Shown: one piece after another, positions 25,937 to 35,529 of the stretch
Layout of the letters: every line of letters begins with the position of its first letter
Numbering within the stretch: position 1 is the stretch's first letter
Assembly: GCA_003149575.1 (NCBI GenBank)
Contig: QCWG01000001.1
Coordinates: forward strand, 897,183 to 961,182
Origin: Altererythrobacter sp. XM-24bin4
GTDB lineage: Bacteria; Pseudomonadota; Alphaproteobacteria; Sphingomonadales; Sphingomonadaceae
Direction: 5' to 3'
Length of the DNA: 64,000 nucleotides
Translations under genes and position numbers: made by a program
The notes under the pieces: generated by a model
What the model saw: the letters and a program-made list of their open reading frames with translations, nothing else
Told to the model about the DNA's origin: nothing
Database searches by the model: none

Positions 25937-27565
25937 TCAGCTGCCGCTACCTGGCAGCACATAGGTGACCGGTGCATCCGGGCCGAGTGGAATACCGAGA
26001 TAGAACCAGATCACGATCAGCAATGTGCCGGAGATTAGCAGCCACACCGAATATGGCATCATCATCGCGGTCAGGCTTCCAAGACCGAAATCCTTTTGCC
26101 AGCGCTGCGCGAAGACCAGGATCAGCGGGAAATATACCATCAACGGAGTGATGATGTTGGTTGCGCTGTCGCCCACTCGATAGGCGGCCGTTGCACCCTC
26201 AGGGCTGATACCAAGCAGCATGAGCATCGGCACCAGGATCGGTGCAAGCAGCGCCCATTTCGCGCTGGCCGAGCCAACAAACAGGTTCAGCAAACCAGCG
26301 AAGATTACCATCAGACCCAATACGATCGGCAAAGGCAGGCCCGTTGCCTGAATCGCGCTGGCTCCATGAACCGCCGAGATCAAGCCGAGGTTGGACCATT
26401 CGAACATTGCCACAAAGTGTGAGGCCGCGAAGGCAAGGACCAGATAATAGCCCATGTCTTTCATGCTCTCCGCCATCATGTTTACGAGATCGCGGTGATT
26501 TGTGATCACTCCGGCTGCTCGACCATAGGCCCAGCCGGTCAGCAGAAACAGCAGGAAGAATGCCGCCACTAGCGATTGGTAGAGCGGTCTGAGTTCGCTG
26601 TGGATCGAGCAGTCAGGGATCGGTGCACCATCCTCTGCCAGACACGCGGCTTCATTGATCAGCGGCGTGCCCGGCGCGAACACCATCAGCAGCCAAAGGC
26701 CCACGACAAACAGAGCCGCGAGGCCAGCATGACGCAGGCCCTTTGAGGCGAGCTCTCCATCGTGCTGCGTGGGGTCTGGGCTAGTGCCGTCCTCGAACTC
26801 GGCCGCTACATTGCCGACCCAAGGGCCAAGGCGTGGCTCGATAATCTTGTCGGTCACGTACCAGATGATCGGCAGGAACAGCACCGTCATCGCGCTGATA
26901 AAGTACCAATTGCCCGCAATATTGGCGGTCCATGCCGGGTCAAGCGAGCTCGCGGCAACAGCTTCTTCGGTGATCCCGAACAGCAATGCGTCGAGTTGCC
27001 CCGGTGAGATGTTGGCCGAGAAACCGCCTGAAACGCCTGCGAATGCCGCTGCAATCCCTGCCAGAGGATGCCGCCCGGCTGCTGCGAACAGAATACCGGC
27101 GAGCGGGATCAGTACAACATAGCCAGCATCAGCCGCGTGGTTGCCGAGCATGGCGACCAGCGCCACAACCGGGGTCAGCAGCGCCTTTGGCGCGCTCTTT
27201 ACCGCCTTGGCCATGCCGGCGGCGAAAAAGCCGGAACGTTCCGCCACACCGGCACCAAGCATGACCACCAGAACATATCCCAGCGGGTGGAAGTGTGTGA
27301 ATGTCTTGGGCATTTCGACCCACAAGCGCTGAATATTGTCTGCGCTCAGCAAGCTGACCGATTCAATAACCAGAGCGCTGCCGGTTGTTTGGTCGATTTC
27401 CGTCGGGTGAAGTGCCGAAACGCCTGTCAGTGCGGCTACGATCGACACGACAACCAGCCCTGCGATCAGATAGAAGAACAGGAATACCGGATCGGGCAAT
27501 TTGTTGCCCGTGCGTTCGATCCATCCCAGAATGCCGCTTTGCGCAGGTGCGCTTGCTTCAGCCAT
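25937..27565 (-). CDS. AbgT family transporter
   Basis: 542 residues with about 11-13 hydrophobic helices. Starts MAEASAPAQSGILGWIERTGNKLPDPVFLFFYL; the inverted-repeat hairpin regions with GNHAADAGYVVLIPLAG and AGLLNLFVGSASAKWALLAPILVPML are characteristic of AbgT (p-aminobenzoyl-glutamate transport) proteins. Family members import the folate breakdown product or export sulfonamides; which applies here is unknown. The ATG at 27565 is chosen over an upstream TTG. Confidence 0.94.
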   Translation of the reverse strand: MAEASAPAQSGILGWIERTGNKLPDPVFLFFYLIAGLVVVSIVAALTGVSALHPTEIDQTTGSALVIESVSLLSADNIQRLWVEMPKTFTHFHPLGYVLVVMLGAGVAERSGFFAAGMAKAVKSAPKALLTPVVALVAMLGNHAADAGYVVLIPLAGILFAAAGRHPLAGIAAAFAGVSGGFSANISPGQLDALLFGITEEAVAASSLDPAWTANIAGNWYFISAMTVLFLPIIWYVTDKIIEPRLGPWVGNVAAEFEDGTSPDPTQHDGELASKGLRHAGLAALFVVGLWLLMVFAPGTPLINEAACLAEDGAPIPDCSIHSELRPLYQSLVAAFFLLFLLTGWAYGRAAGVITNHRDLVNMMAESMKDMGYYLVLAFAASHFVAMFEWSNLGLISAVHGASAIQATGLPLPIVLGLMVIFAGLLNLFVGSASAKWALLAPILVPMLMLLGISPEGATAAYRVGDSATNIITPLMVYFPLILVFAQRWQKDFGLGSLTAMMMPYSVWLLISGTLLIVIWFYLGIPLGPDAPVTYVLPGSGS

Positions 27566-27749
27566 TTTGTGACAACCCCTCAAATTCTAGCGAATTGGTT
27601 TGTACAATATCATTGCGTCTTGCGCCTGTCTTACAGCTTAATCCGCAAAACCCCATTTTTGTTTCCGAAAACTTCTTGCGCGCGCTTGCGCAGCGGTAGA
27701 ACGGCTGCAAGACGTGCAGGTATTGTCAATCTGCAAAGGCACGCGGCGT

Positions 27750-28328
27750 ATGGCCAAGCTCTATTTCTACTATGCCAGCATGAATGCAGGGAAGAGCACG
27801 ACCTTGCTCCAGGCCGCATTCAATTATGGCGAGCGTGGTATGCGCGTTTCCTGCTGGACCGCAGCGATCGATGACCGGTCGGGCTTTGGTGCGATCAGCA
27901 GCCGCATTGGTCTCTCTAGCGATGCCAACCGCTTTACAAGCGATACAGATATCCTTGAGCATGTGTTGGAAGAGCACTCCCAAGGTCGCGTCGATTGCGT
28001 GTTGATCGATGAAGCGCAGTTTTTGACCGAGAAGCAAGTGTGGCAATGCGCCAGGTTGGCGGATGAGACCGGTACGCCGGTGCTTTGCTATGGGTTGCGC
28101 ACTGACTTCCAGGGCAAGCTATTTCCTGGCTCTGCGGCATTGCTGGGTATTGCGGATTCGCTCGTTGAACTAAAAGCAATCTGTGATTGCGGGCGCAAAG
28201 CGACAATGAACCTGCGCGTCGATGAAAGCGGCAAAGCGGTCAAGCAAGGCGAGCAAACGGAGATAGGCGGCAATGACCGCTATGTTGCGCTCTGCCGCAA
28301 GCACTTTTCAGAGGCACTGGCGAGTTGA
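27750..28328 (+). CDS. tdk: Thymidine kinase
   Basis: 192 residues, normal for type II bacterial TK. Walker A ASMNAGKSTTLLQ (near residue 11), Walker B-like CVLIDEAQFL, lasso region YGLRTDFQGKLFPGS and the zinc-binding ICDCGRKATMN with a later LCRKHF. Phosphorylates thymidine in salvage. The ATG at 27750 (MAKLYFYY) fits the family start. Divergent from the AbgT gene. Confidence 0.97.
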   Translation: MAKLYFYYASMNAGKSTTLLQAAFNYGERGMRVSCWTAAIDDRSGFGAISSRIGLSSDANRFTSDTDILEHVLEEHSQGRVDCVLIDEAQFLTEKQVWQCARLADETGTPVLCYGLRTDFQGKLFPGSAALLGIADSLVELKAICDCGRKATMNLRVDESGKAVKQGEQTEIGGNDRYVALCRKHFSEALAS

Positions 28329-28352
28329 CCTGCCCGCCACTATCTTCAATAA

Positions 28353-29072
28353 ATGACAGATACTCTCACAATGGCGCTGGTGCTGATCCCTTGCCTGATC
28401 GTCGCGATCGTGTTCCACGAGGTCGCGCATGGATATTCCGCGTTGCTGCTCGGCGATACGACCGCGCGCGACGCGCAACGTTTAAGTCTTAACCCGCTTC
28501 GCCATGTCGACCCTGTTGGTACTTTGCTGGTGCCAGGCGCATTGGCGCTGGCGGGGGCTCCTGTGTTCGGCTGGGCCAAACCTGTTCCAGTGCGGCAGGA
28601 TCGGCTCGACAATCCGCGCTATGGCATGATGGCGGTGGCAGCTGCGGGGCCGGGTTCGAATTTTGTACTGGCGTTGATTGGCGCAATCGCCTTGGGGCTA
28701 TTCCTCCCTGCTGGAGCTCAGATCACAAGCACTGGTGGCGGCATGTCGCTGATTGCGGACGGGGCAGGTGAAACGCTGCTGCTGCAAAGCGGCATGTTCT
28801 ATTTCATCCTGATCAATGTGTTCTTGGGCGTTTTCAACCTGTTGCCAATCCCGCCGTTCGATGGTTCGCATATAGCTGAAGGGCTGCTGCCACCTTCGTT
28901 GGCGCGCAGCTATCGCAAGCTGAGACCTTACGGGATGGCTTTGTTTTTTGGTCTGGTCGCGCTGACATGGTTTGCCCCGGAATGGGGCGTGCTGGAGAAC
29001 ACGATTGGACCGCCTGTGAACTGGGCGCTCAAACAATATCTCGACATTGCGACGGTGGTGGCTGGTGGCTGA
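28353..29072 (+). CDS. Site-2 protease family (M50) membrane metalloprotease
   Basis: 239 residues, polytopic. Zinc motif HEVAHG (HExxH in VFHEVAHGYSALLLGD, near residue 25) and the distal Asp motif NLLPIPPFDGSHI (near 160). The overall layout is that of small YdjM/Rip-like M50B proteins. Cleaves substrates within the membrane; target unknown. Its end overlaps the GTG start chosen for truB by 8 bp. Confidence 0.92.
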   Translation: MTDTLTMALVLIPCLIVAIVFHEVAHGYSALLLGDTTARDAQRLSLNPLRHVDPVGTLLVPGALALAGAPVFGWAKPVPVRQDRLDNPRYGMMAVAAAGPGSNFVLALIGAIALGLFLPAGAQITSTGGGMSLIADGAGETLLLQSGMFYFILINVFLGVFNLLPIPPFDGSHIAEGLLPPSLARSYRKLRPYGMALFFGLVALTWFAPEWGVLENTIGPPVNWALKQYLDIATVVAGG

Positions 29073-30069
29073 TCCGCGCGAGCATCCGGTTTCCGGCTGG
29101 CTGATCCTCGACAAACCGCGTGGGCTCGGCTCGACGCAGGCTGTCGCTGCCGTGAAGCGCAATCTGCGCGAAGGTGGATATGCCAAGACCAAGGTTGGCC
29201 ACGGTGGCACGCTTGATCCGCTTGCCGAAGGGGTTTTGCCAATAGCACTGGGCGAGGCGACCAAACTGGCTGGACGCATGCTGGATAGCGACAAGATCTA
29301 TGAATTTACGATCCGGTTCGGTGAAGAGACAGACACGCTCGATACGGAGGGCAAAGTTGTTGACCGCTCGGGCAGGCGACCACCAATGGCCGCCGTGGCT
29401 GCGATCCTTGAACATTTCACAGGGGAAATCGAGCAAGTGCCGCCTGCCTATTCAGCGGTAAAGGTGGACGGTAAACGCGCCTATGCCCGGGCGCGAGCTG
29501 GAGAAACGGTAGAGATCAAAACGCGGTTGGTAACGATCCACTCGCTGGAGATGGCATCCTCATATCAGTCGGGGTCTGAACTTGATTCCGCTTTTGCAAC
29601 ATCACGCGGCCGGCCTGATCCCTATGATCCTTCCGCGCCACTCGAATTGGCTGAAAGCGTCACTCTCATCGCGCATGTTTCCAAAGGGACCTATATCCGT
29701 TCTCTGGTACGCGATATCGCGCGCGCGCTTGGGACCTTTGGTCACGTGACTTATCTGCGGCGTGTAAAGGCAGGCCCCTTCCTTGAAAGTCAGGCGATTT
29801 CGCTGGACAAACTCAACGAAATCGCTAATGGCGCGAGCCTTCAAGACCTACTCCTGCCGCTCGAGGTGGGGCTGGACGACATCCCGGCTCTCATTCTCGA
29901 TCAGACAAGTGGGCAGGCGGTCCGTCAGGGCCGGGTCCTGTCTGAACTGCCCCAACCATCCGGGCTCTATTGTGCGATGCTGGACGATGTGCCGGTAGCG
30001 TTGATGGAAATTGAGGATGGGACGGCGAAAGTCGTCAGGGGCTTTAACCTACCCGATGTCGCTGAGTAA
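29065..30069 (+). CDS. truB: tRNA pseudouridine-55 synthase
   Basis: 334 residues from GTG 29065. The catalytic block KVGHGGTLDPLAEGVLPIALGEATKL holds the nucleophilic Asp. The PUA-like C-terminal part is also present. Between the catalytic and PUA-like parts an extra low-complexity segment (about 165-192, Ser/Asp/Pro-rich, SSYQSGSELDSAFATSRG) is inserted, longer than in E. coli. Forms pseudouridine 55 in the T loop. 12 bp before rpsO. Confidence 0.95.
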   Translation: MADPREHPVSGWLILDKPRGLGSTQAVAAVKRNLREGGYAKTKVGHGGTLDPLAEGVLPIALGEATKLAGRMLDSDKIYEFTIRFGEETDTLDTEGKVVDRSGRRPPMAAVAAILEHFTGEIEQVPPAYSAVKVDGKRAYARARAGETVEIKTRLVTIHSLEMASSYQSGSELDSAFATSRGRPDPYDPSAPLELAESVTLIAHVSKGTYIRSLVRDIARALGTFGHVTYLRRVKAGPFLESQAISLDKLNEIANGASLQDLLLPLEVGLDDIPALILDQTSGQAVRQGRVLSELPQPSGLYCAMLDDVPVALMEIEDGTAKVVRGFNLPDVAE

Positions 30070-30081
30070 GAGAGAATTATT

Positions 30082-30351
30082 ATGTCGGTTGATGCCGCAA
30101 CGAAAACGAAGATTATCGAAGAAAATGCCCGCGACAAAGGTGACACGGGTAGCCCGGAAGTACAGGTAGCGATCCTCACGCAGCGTATCCGCAACCTGAC
30201 CGAGCATTTCAAAGGCCACCACAAGGACAACCACTCACGCCGTGGTCTTCTGCAGATGGTCAACAAGCGTCGCAGCCTGCTCGCCTATCTCAAGAAGAAA
30301 GACGTAGAGCGCTATAACGCTTTGATCGCGAAGCTGGGTCTTCGTAAGTAA
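30082..30351 (+). CDS. rpsO: 30S ribosomal protein S15
   Basis: 89 residues, the standard S15 length. Core motifs [22 protein letters not shown] and [19 protein letters not shown] are complete. AGAGAGAAT precedes the ATG. Part of the conserved truB-rpsO-pnp order; pnp follows after a structured 170-nt gap. Confidence 0.99.
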   Translation: MSVDAATKTKIIEENARDKGDTGSPEVQVAILTQRIRNLTEHFKGHHKDNHSRRGLLQMVNKRRSLLAYLKKKDVERYNALIAKLGLRK

Positions 30352-30360
30352 GAATTTCTC

Positions 30361-30390
30361 GAAGCGGCCCCCTTTCGGGCCGCTTCTTGC
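30361..30390 (+). terminator. rpsO-pnp intergenic hairpin (attenuator or RNase III-type site)
   Basis: GAAGCGGCCC-CCTTTC-GGGCCGCTTC forms a 10-bp perfect stem 9 bp after the rpsO stop, followed by only TTGC. In E. coli this gap holds the rpsO terminator and, further on, the RNase III hairpin for pnp autoregulation. A second GC-rich inverted repeat (around GGCCCCGCG, 30476-30505) lies just before the pnp start. Confidence 0.7.
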
Positions 30391-30521
30391 ATAAGGAGCC
30401 GAGCAACATCCGGTTGCTGGCCCGGGGGCAGATAAACGTCCCACACCGCACCGGGGCGGATTTCCCGGGATTTGTAGGCCCCGCGCGGCAATAAGGCCCC
30501 GCGGGTTCAAAAGGAAAATAC

Positions 30522-32807
30522 ATGTTTGATAAGAAAACCGTGTCGATTGAATGGGGCGGAAAAACCCTCACTCTCGAAACCGGTCAGATTGCCCGTCAAG
30601 CAGACGGCGCCGTTCTGGCCACCTATGGCGAAACCGTAGTGCTCTGCGCTGTAACCGCCGCAAAAAGTGTTCGTGAAGGGCAAGACTTCTTCCCGCTCAC
30701 TGTTCACTATCAGGAAAAATTCTCTGCAGCCGGCCGTATCCCGGGCGGCTTCTTCAAGCGCGAAGGCCGCGCAACGGAAAAAGAAACGCTGACCAGCCGT
30801 CTGATCGACCGCCCGGTTCGCCCGCTTTTCCCTGAAGGTTTCTACAACGAAATCAATGTTATCGCTCAGGTTCTGTCCTATGATGGCGAAACCGAACCGG
30901 ACATTGTTGCGATGATCGCAGCTTCGGCCGCACTGACCATCTCGGGCGTTCCATTCATGGGCCCGATCGGTGCAGCGCGCGTCGGTTTCCGCAATGGCGA
31001 ATACGAACTCAACCCGAGCCTGCAGACTGCGCTCGACGACGAAGGCCGTTTGGACCTGGTCGTTGCAGCAACACAAGATGCTGTGATGATGGTTGAATCC
31101 GAAGCGAAGGAACTGACCGAGGAAGAAATGCTCGGCGCAGTTATGTTCGCGCATGAAGAGAGCCGCAAGGTTATCGGCGCGATCATCGATCTGGCTGAAC
31201 AGGCTGCCAAGGAACCATGGGTTATCGACACATCGGACGATACCGCAGCGATCAAGGAAAAGCTGCGCGGCATCGTTGGTGACGATATCGCAGCCGCTTA
31301 CAAGCTGACTGACAAGTCGGCCCGTTCGGACGCGCTCAATGAAGCACGTGCTAAGGCGAAGGAAGCTTTCGCTGACGAAGAAGCGCAAACGCAGCTGGTT
31401 GCCAACAAGGCAGTGAAGAAGCTGGAGGCAGAAATCGTTCGCGGCGCCATCATCAAGGATGGCACTCGTATCGACGGCCGTAAGCTTGATCAGGTTCGCC
31501 CGATCGAAGCTATGGTTGGCTTGCTGCCACGCACACACGGTTCAGCGCTGTTTACGCGCGGTGAAACGCAGGCAATCTGCACCACCACGCTGGGCACCAA
31601 AGATGCCGAGCAGATGATCGACGGTCTCGAGGGTCTCTCTTACAACCACTTCATGCTGCACTATAACTTCCCGCCCTATTCGGTTGGCGAAGTGGGTCGC
31701 TTTGGCTTTACCGGTCGACGCGAAACCGGCCACGGTAAGCTCGCATGGCGCGCGCTGCACCCTGTGCTGCCCAACCATGAAGACTTCCCCTACACCATCC
31801 GCGTGCTCTCAGACATCACCGAGTCCAACGGCTCGAGCTCGATGGCGACCGTTTGCGGTGGCTGTCTGTCGATGATGGACGCAGGCGTTCCGATCGAACG
31901 TCCTGTATCTGGTATTGCGATGGGCCTGATCCTTGAAGGCGAGGACTTTGCTGTTCTGTCAGACATTCTGGGTGACGAAGATCACCTGGGTGACATGGAC
32001 TTCAAGGTTGCCGGTTCAGAAGCAGGTATCACCACCATGCAGATGGACATCAAGGTTGCCGGCATCACGCAGGAAATCATGGCCAAGGCGCTGGAGCAGG
32101 CGAAAGCCGGCCGCACGCACATCCTTGGTGAAATGGCGAAAGCTCTTGGCTCAGCGCGTACAGGCGTTTCCAAGCACGCTCCGCGCATCGAAACCATGCA
32201 GATCGACAAGTCGAAGATCCGTGACATTATCGGCACGGGCGGCAAGGTTATCCGTGAAATCGTTGCTGAAACCGGCGCAAAGGTCGACATCGACGATGAA
32301 GGCGTGATCAAGATCAGCTCTTCAAATGCCGATGAAATCGAAGCCGCGCGCAAGTGGATCGAAGGCATCGTTGAAGAGGCTGAAGTCGGCAAGATCTACA
32401 CCGGCAAGGTCGTCAACATCGTTGACTTCGGTGCATTCGTGAACTTCATGGGTGGCAAGGACGGTCTCGTCCATGTCAGCGAAATGAAGAACGAGCGCGT
32501 CGAGAAGCCAACTGACGTTGTTTCAGAAGGCCAGGAAGTAAAGGTCAAGGTCCTCGAGATCGACCAGCGTGGCAAGGTTCGCTTGTCGATGCGTGTCGTC
32601 GACCAGGAAACCGGTGAAGAGCTGGAAGACACACGTCCTCCACGCGAAAGCAAGCCTCGCGGTGATCGTGGCGATCGCCGTGGTCCGAGGAATGATCGCG
32701 GCGGCGGTCGTGGCCGTGGTGGCGGTCGTCGCGGTGGCCGTGATGATGGCCACAAGGGCGGCGGCGATGACGGCTCTGCCCACGTGCCGGACTTCCTTAA
32801 AGACTAA
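30522..32807 (+). CDS. pnp: Polyribonucleotide nucleotidyltransferase (PNPase)
   Basis: 761 residues. Two RNase PH domains (about 1-220 and 310-550), a helical linker between, a KH domain ([21 protein letters not shown] near 567) and an S1 domain ([20 protein letters not shown] near 625). Phosphorolytic 3'-5' exoribonuclease and degradosome component. The C-terminal tail after S1 (about 705-761) is unusually rich in Arg-Gly-Asp repeats ([20 protein letters not shown]), ending VPDFLKD. A terminator follows. Confidence 0.98.
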   Translation: MFDKKTVSIEWGGKTLTLETGQIARQADGAVLATYGETVVLCAVTAAKSVREGQDFFPLTVHYQEKFSAAGRIPGGFFKREGRATEKETLTSRLIDRPVRPLFPEGFYNEINVIAQVLSYDGETEPDIVAMIAASAALTISGVPFMGPIGAARVGFRNGEYELNPSLQTALDDEGRLDLVVAATQDAVMMVESEAKELTEEEMLGAVMFAHEESRKVIGAIIDLAEQAAKEPWVIDTSDDTAAIKEKLRGIVGDDIAAAYKLTDKSARSDALNEARAKAKEAFADEEAQTQLVANKAVKKLEAEIVRGAIIKDGTRIDGRKLDQVRPIEAMVGLLPRTHGSALFTRGETQAICTTTLGTKDAEQMIDGLEGLSYNHFMLHYNFPPYSVGEVGRFGFTGRRETGHGKLAWRALHPVLPNHEDFPYTIRVLSDITESNGSSSMATVCGGCLSMMDAGVPIERPVSGIAMGLILEGEDFAVLSDILGDEDHLGDMDFKVAGSEAGITTMQMDIKVAGITQEIMAKALEQAKAGRTHILGEMAKALGSARTGVSKHAPRIETMQIDKSKIRDIIGTGGKVIREIVAETGAKVDIDDEGVIKISSSNADEIEAARKWIEGIVEEAEVGKIYTGKVVNIVDFGAFVNFMGGKDGLVHVSEMKNERVEKPTDVVSEGQEVKVKVLEIDQRGKVRLSMRVVDQETGEELEDTRPPRESKPRGDRGDRRGPRNDRGGGRGRGGGRRGGRDDGHKGGGDDGSAHVPDFLKD

Positions 32808-32830
32808 GCTCTTTTCAATTGAAATGATGA

Positions 32831-32866
32831 GGCCCGCCGGAGAGATCATGGCGGGCCTTCTTTTTT
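32831..32866 (+). terminator. Intrinsic terminator after pnp
   Basis: GGCCCGCC and GGCGGGCC form an 8-bp perfect stem around an 11-nt loop, followed by TTCTTTTTT, 23 bp after the pnp stop. Confidence 0.9.
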
Positions 32867-32881
32867 GAGCAGGTCTGCCGG

Positions 32882-33103
32882 CTACCTTCTGGCGAGTAGC
32901 ACCCAGACAACCATCAGCGTGATTCCCGCGATGCCTATTAGATCAATTCGTGCAACTGGTACGCCCATCAGGCCGAAATGATCGATGATGACTGCGCTGA
33001 TGATCTGGCCAAGCAAGACGAAGAAGATCGCATTGCCCATGCCGAAACGTGGGCCGATAAATGTGATTGATATGGCATAAAACGCAATCAAGACGCCGCC
33101 CAG
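32882..33103 (-). pseudogene. C-terminal remnant of a DMT (YdcZ/DUF606) transporter
   Basis: The frame encodes about 73 residues (LGGVLIAFYAISITFIGPRFG... to VWVLLARR) matching the second half of YdcZ-type small multidrug-resistance-like transporters, which normally run to about 140-150 residues. A TAG at 33104-33106 closes the frame upstream and nothing like the first helices is present further up; instead the promoter region of the divergent HxlR gene begins. No plausible start is visible beyond TTG 33091. I read it as a decayed gene end. Confidence 0.7.
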
Positions 33104-33157
33104 CTATTACTCTCACTTTCCCAATGCCACCTACTTTCTATTGGTAACTGGATTTCT

Positions 33158-33177
33158 AGGTTACCCATGGGTAACCT
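33158..33177. promoter_or_regulatory. Perfect 20-bp palindrome, likely operator of the HxlR regulator
   Basis: AGGTTACCCATGGGTAACCT is fully self-complementary. It lies 26 bp upstream of the ATG at 33203 that I prefer for the HxlR gene, and a related half-site TTGGTAACTGG lies at 33141-33151. HxlR/MarR-like dimers bind such palindromes, so autoregulation is a reasonable inference. Confidence 0.65.
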
Positions 33178-33202
33178 CGCGAAACACGTCGATTGGAAGA
33201 TC

Positions 33203-33553
33203 ATGCTCAAGCGTCGCATAAATCACAGCCCAAAGCCGCCCGAACCTTGCGCGTTAACCGAATGCATGGCGGTTATTGCCGGTACATGGGCACCCAATGT
33301 GGTGTGGTGCCTGCGGGCCGGGCCACGCCGCTTCAGCGAATTGATGGATGTTATTTCCCCTGTCAGCGGCAAGGTGTTGCCGGCACGGCTGCGCGAGCTT
33401 GAGCAGCGAGGCGTCATCACTCGCAAGGTTTGCGACACCTCGCCGCCATCGGTTGAGTATTCGCTGACTGAACTGGGCGGCGGATCGATCCCAGCGCTCG
33501 ATTCGATCGTTAAGGTTGGTCACAATCTCAAAAAGCGGGGGTATTCAGCCTGA
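33203..33553 (+). CDS. HxlR family transcriptional regulator
   Basis: 116 residues from ATG 33203, which has GGAAG 6 nt upstream. An ATG at 33167 would add 12 residues but lies in the middle of a perfect palindrome and has a poor ribosome site. The winged helix matches HxlR: CALTECMAVIAGTWAPNVVWCL, RRFSELMDVISPVSGKVLPARLRELEQRGVI, SVEYSLTELG. Such regulators often respond to electrophiles or oxidants through cysteines; Cys residues are present near the N-terminus and before the wing. Overlaps the next gene as TGATG. Confidence 0.9.
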   Translation: MLKRRINHSPKPPEPCALTECMAVIAGTWAPNVVWCLRAGPRRFSELMDVISPVSGKVLPARLRELEQRGVITRKVCDTSPPSVEYSLTELGGGSIPALDSIVKVGHNLKKRGYSA

Positions 33554-34239
33554 TGCTTCCGCGTGAGACCCTGGCCACAGCGCAGATACCCGATGGCGAC
33601 GAGCTGTCGCTCGTTAGCCATGGCCGCGATTTCATCATCATGCTCGGGCGGAACGAGCTGATGGGCACGCGTATGCAGTTCAGCGAAGAGCAGCTGGCAG
33701 TGCAGACCATGGAGCGCGTTGGGAATGACGCGCCGCGAATATTGATAGGCGGCTACGGCATGGGTTTCACCTTGCGGGCCGCGCTGGCGCGCATGGGCTC
33801 CAACGGTCAGGCGGTCGTAGCAGAACTTGTACCGGAAATTGTCGAATGGGCGCAGGGTCCGATGGCAGAACTGACGGGTGGCTGTCTGGAAGATCCGCGA
33901 ATGGACCTGAAGATTTGCGATGTCGCGGCCCTGATCGACGATGCAAATGACGGCACTTGCGACAAATTCGATGCCATTCTTCTCGATGTCGATAACGGAC
34001 CCGATGGTATTGTCCGCGAGGAAAACAACCGCCTCTATTCACCCACGGGGCTGGGAAAATCGCGGGATGCCCTAAAGCCGGGTGGCATACTCGCGATATG
34101 GTCTGCAGCATCAGACCACCGCTTCACCAGAAAACTGCGCGATGCCGGATTTGATGTTGAAGAACGCTTCTTCCGCGCCCGGCCTAACAATAAGGGCCCG
34201 CGGCACACGATCTGGTTCGCCCGCCCTAGACAGCGCTGA
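33553..34239 (+). CDS. Spermidine synthase-like methyltransferase-fold protein
   Basis: 228 residues with the Rossmann core of SpeE-like proteins: ILIGGYGMGFTLRAALARMG for motif I, VAELVPEIVEWAQGP for the acidic strand-2 end, FDAILLDVDNGPDG for motif IV. The N-terminal beta domain of true spermidine synthases is very short, so it is a SpeE-like protein of unknown substrate. Translationally coupled to the HxlR regulator, so probably controlled by it. Confidence 0.82.
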   Translation: MLPRETLATAQIPDGDELSLVSHGRDFIIMLGRNELMGTRMQFSEEQLAVQTMERVGNDAPRILIGGYGMGFTLRAALARMGSNGQAVVAELVPEIVEWAQGPMAELTGGCLEDPRMDLKICDVAALIDDANDGTCDKFDAILLDVDNGPDGIVREENNRLYSPTGLGKSRDALKPGGILAIWSAASDHRFTRKLRDAGFDVEERFFRARPNNKGPRHTIWFARPRQR

Positions 34240-34343
34240 AGGTCAAAAGTCGTAGATTAGAGTCACCCGGCTAAGCGTGTCGGTTTGCTCGGAGCCTGCT
34301 AGAGGGCTGCTGTCATACTCGATTGCTTAAGAGAAGCGTGTGC

Positions 34344-34657
34344 TCAGAACGCTGCCAGCTTGCTTTGCGCATCCGCAATCATTGCGCGTATGACTGCCAA
34401 CTATCCGGTACGATCGTGAAATCTGCCGTAAATTCGCCCGTTGGCATTTGGTCAAAGGTGCAGGCTGAATGCATCGAGCATGCGCGGACATGCCGCGGCA
34501 GTGTCCATATCGTCTCTGCAAGCTTCGCGCCGATCAGGTCGTTATCCGAAAGCCCATTCTCCTTCACATGCGCCTCGCCTTTGGCGATCAAGCCTGAGAG
34601 CCCACTCAAAATCTGCTGACAGCTTTGGACGAAGGCGTCGTAAGGGGTAATGGCCAT
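34344..34657 (-). pseudogene. Frameshifted, 3'-truncated DUF1993 gene
   Basis: The frame from ATG 34657 (MAITPYDAFVQSCQQILSGL) matches the N-terminal half of DUF1993 proteins up to DFTIVPDSWQS, then hits TGA at 34379-34381. In another frame the expected continuation RAMIADAQSKLAAF appears at once, so one base is missing near 34390. That frame ends at TGA 34344-34346, and the remaining roughly 70 residues of the family are absent before the upstream gene's end at 34239. Two lesions point to a decayed gene rather than a read error. Confidence 0.75.
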
Positions 34658-34740
34658 GCGAATGCTCCGTGAGATTTGAAAAGGCCCGGCGATCCACAGG
34701 GACAACCGGGCCTCGAAAGTCTTTGCTCAGCGCGCCCGAC

Positions 34741-35415
34741 CTACCTTACGCGGGGGCCACCGAAGGGAAGCGGTGGAGGGGGTCTGCGCGCGCCGCGCGG
34801 CAGCTGTGCCTGATAGGCGCGCCCGCAATGCTCAACGCAATAGGGATATCCCGGGTTCACTGTTTCGCCGCAGAAGTGGAAGTCAGGCTCACCAGGGTGA
34901 CCCATAGGCCAGCGGCAAACCTTCTCGGTCAGATCGAGCAAGCTCGTTTTGTCCGCGATTGCCGGGCTCGGTTTCGCGGGCACCAATCGACGCGGCGGAG
35001 CAGGCGGGATCGGCGCTTGCTGATCGCCCGGCCCCTGACGCAAGAAGCCACCAGGGCCGACTGATACGATCTTAGGCAGATCAGGCGTCTTGTTAGGAAT
35101 TGGTTGCGACGGGATACTCGCACCCGATGCCTGTGCAGTTACCGGCTTGTCAGCCGGCTTTTCTGTCGGTTTTGCTACTGGCTTGGCCGCGGTCTTCTTG
35201 ATGGCGGTCTTTGGCACGGGCTTCTTAGCCGGAGCTTTCTTCTTCTTCTCGCCTGCTTTCACCGGGGAAGGGCGTGATTTCAGACCTAACCGATGCGCCT
35301 TGCCGATTACGGCATTACGGCTCACTCCCCCAAGCTCTTCAGCGATCTGGCTAGCGGTTGATCCGCCTTCCCACATTTTCTTTAGCGTAGCGATACGCTC
35401 GTCAGTCCAACTCAT
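34741..35415 (-). CDS. gcrA: GcrA cell cycle regulator
   Basis: 224 residues. The N-terminal helix-turn-helix MSWTDERIATLKKMWEGGSTASQIAEELG is the GcrA signature. A long Lys/Pro/Ala-rich linker (about 50-110) follows. The C-terminal sigma-70-interacting domain has CRWPMGHPGEPDFHFCGE and PYCVEHCGRAYQ, with conserved cysteines. GcrA activates cell-cycle genes at CcrM-methylated promoters in alphaproteobacteria. Confidence 0.95.
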   Translation of the reverse strand: MSWTDERIATLKKMWEGGSTASQIAEELGGVSRNAVIGKAHRLGLKSRPSPVKAGEKKKKAPAKKPVPKTAIKKTAAKPVAKPTEKPADKPVTAQASGASIPSQPIPNKTPDLPKIVSVGPGGFLRQGPGDQQAPIPPAPPRRLVPAKPSPAIADKTSLLDLTEKVCRWPMGHPGEPDFHFCGETVNPGYPYCVEHCGRAYQAQLPRGARRPPPPLPFGGPRVR

Positions 35416-35529
35416 CTAAATTCCAGTTCCTGTGTCCCGCGCTGGTTGCCCGTTTTCGATCAGCAAACAGCACAACGAATCTTACTGTGTGACTTGTCAC
35501 AGCCGCTCCATCGCACTAGGCGCGCCTGC

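Noticed and set aside
30507..31538. 343-codon minus-strand frame over pnp
   Set aside because: Antisense to the first RNase PH domains of pnp; no ribosome site or family features.
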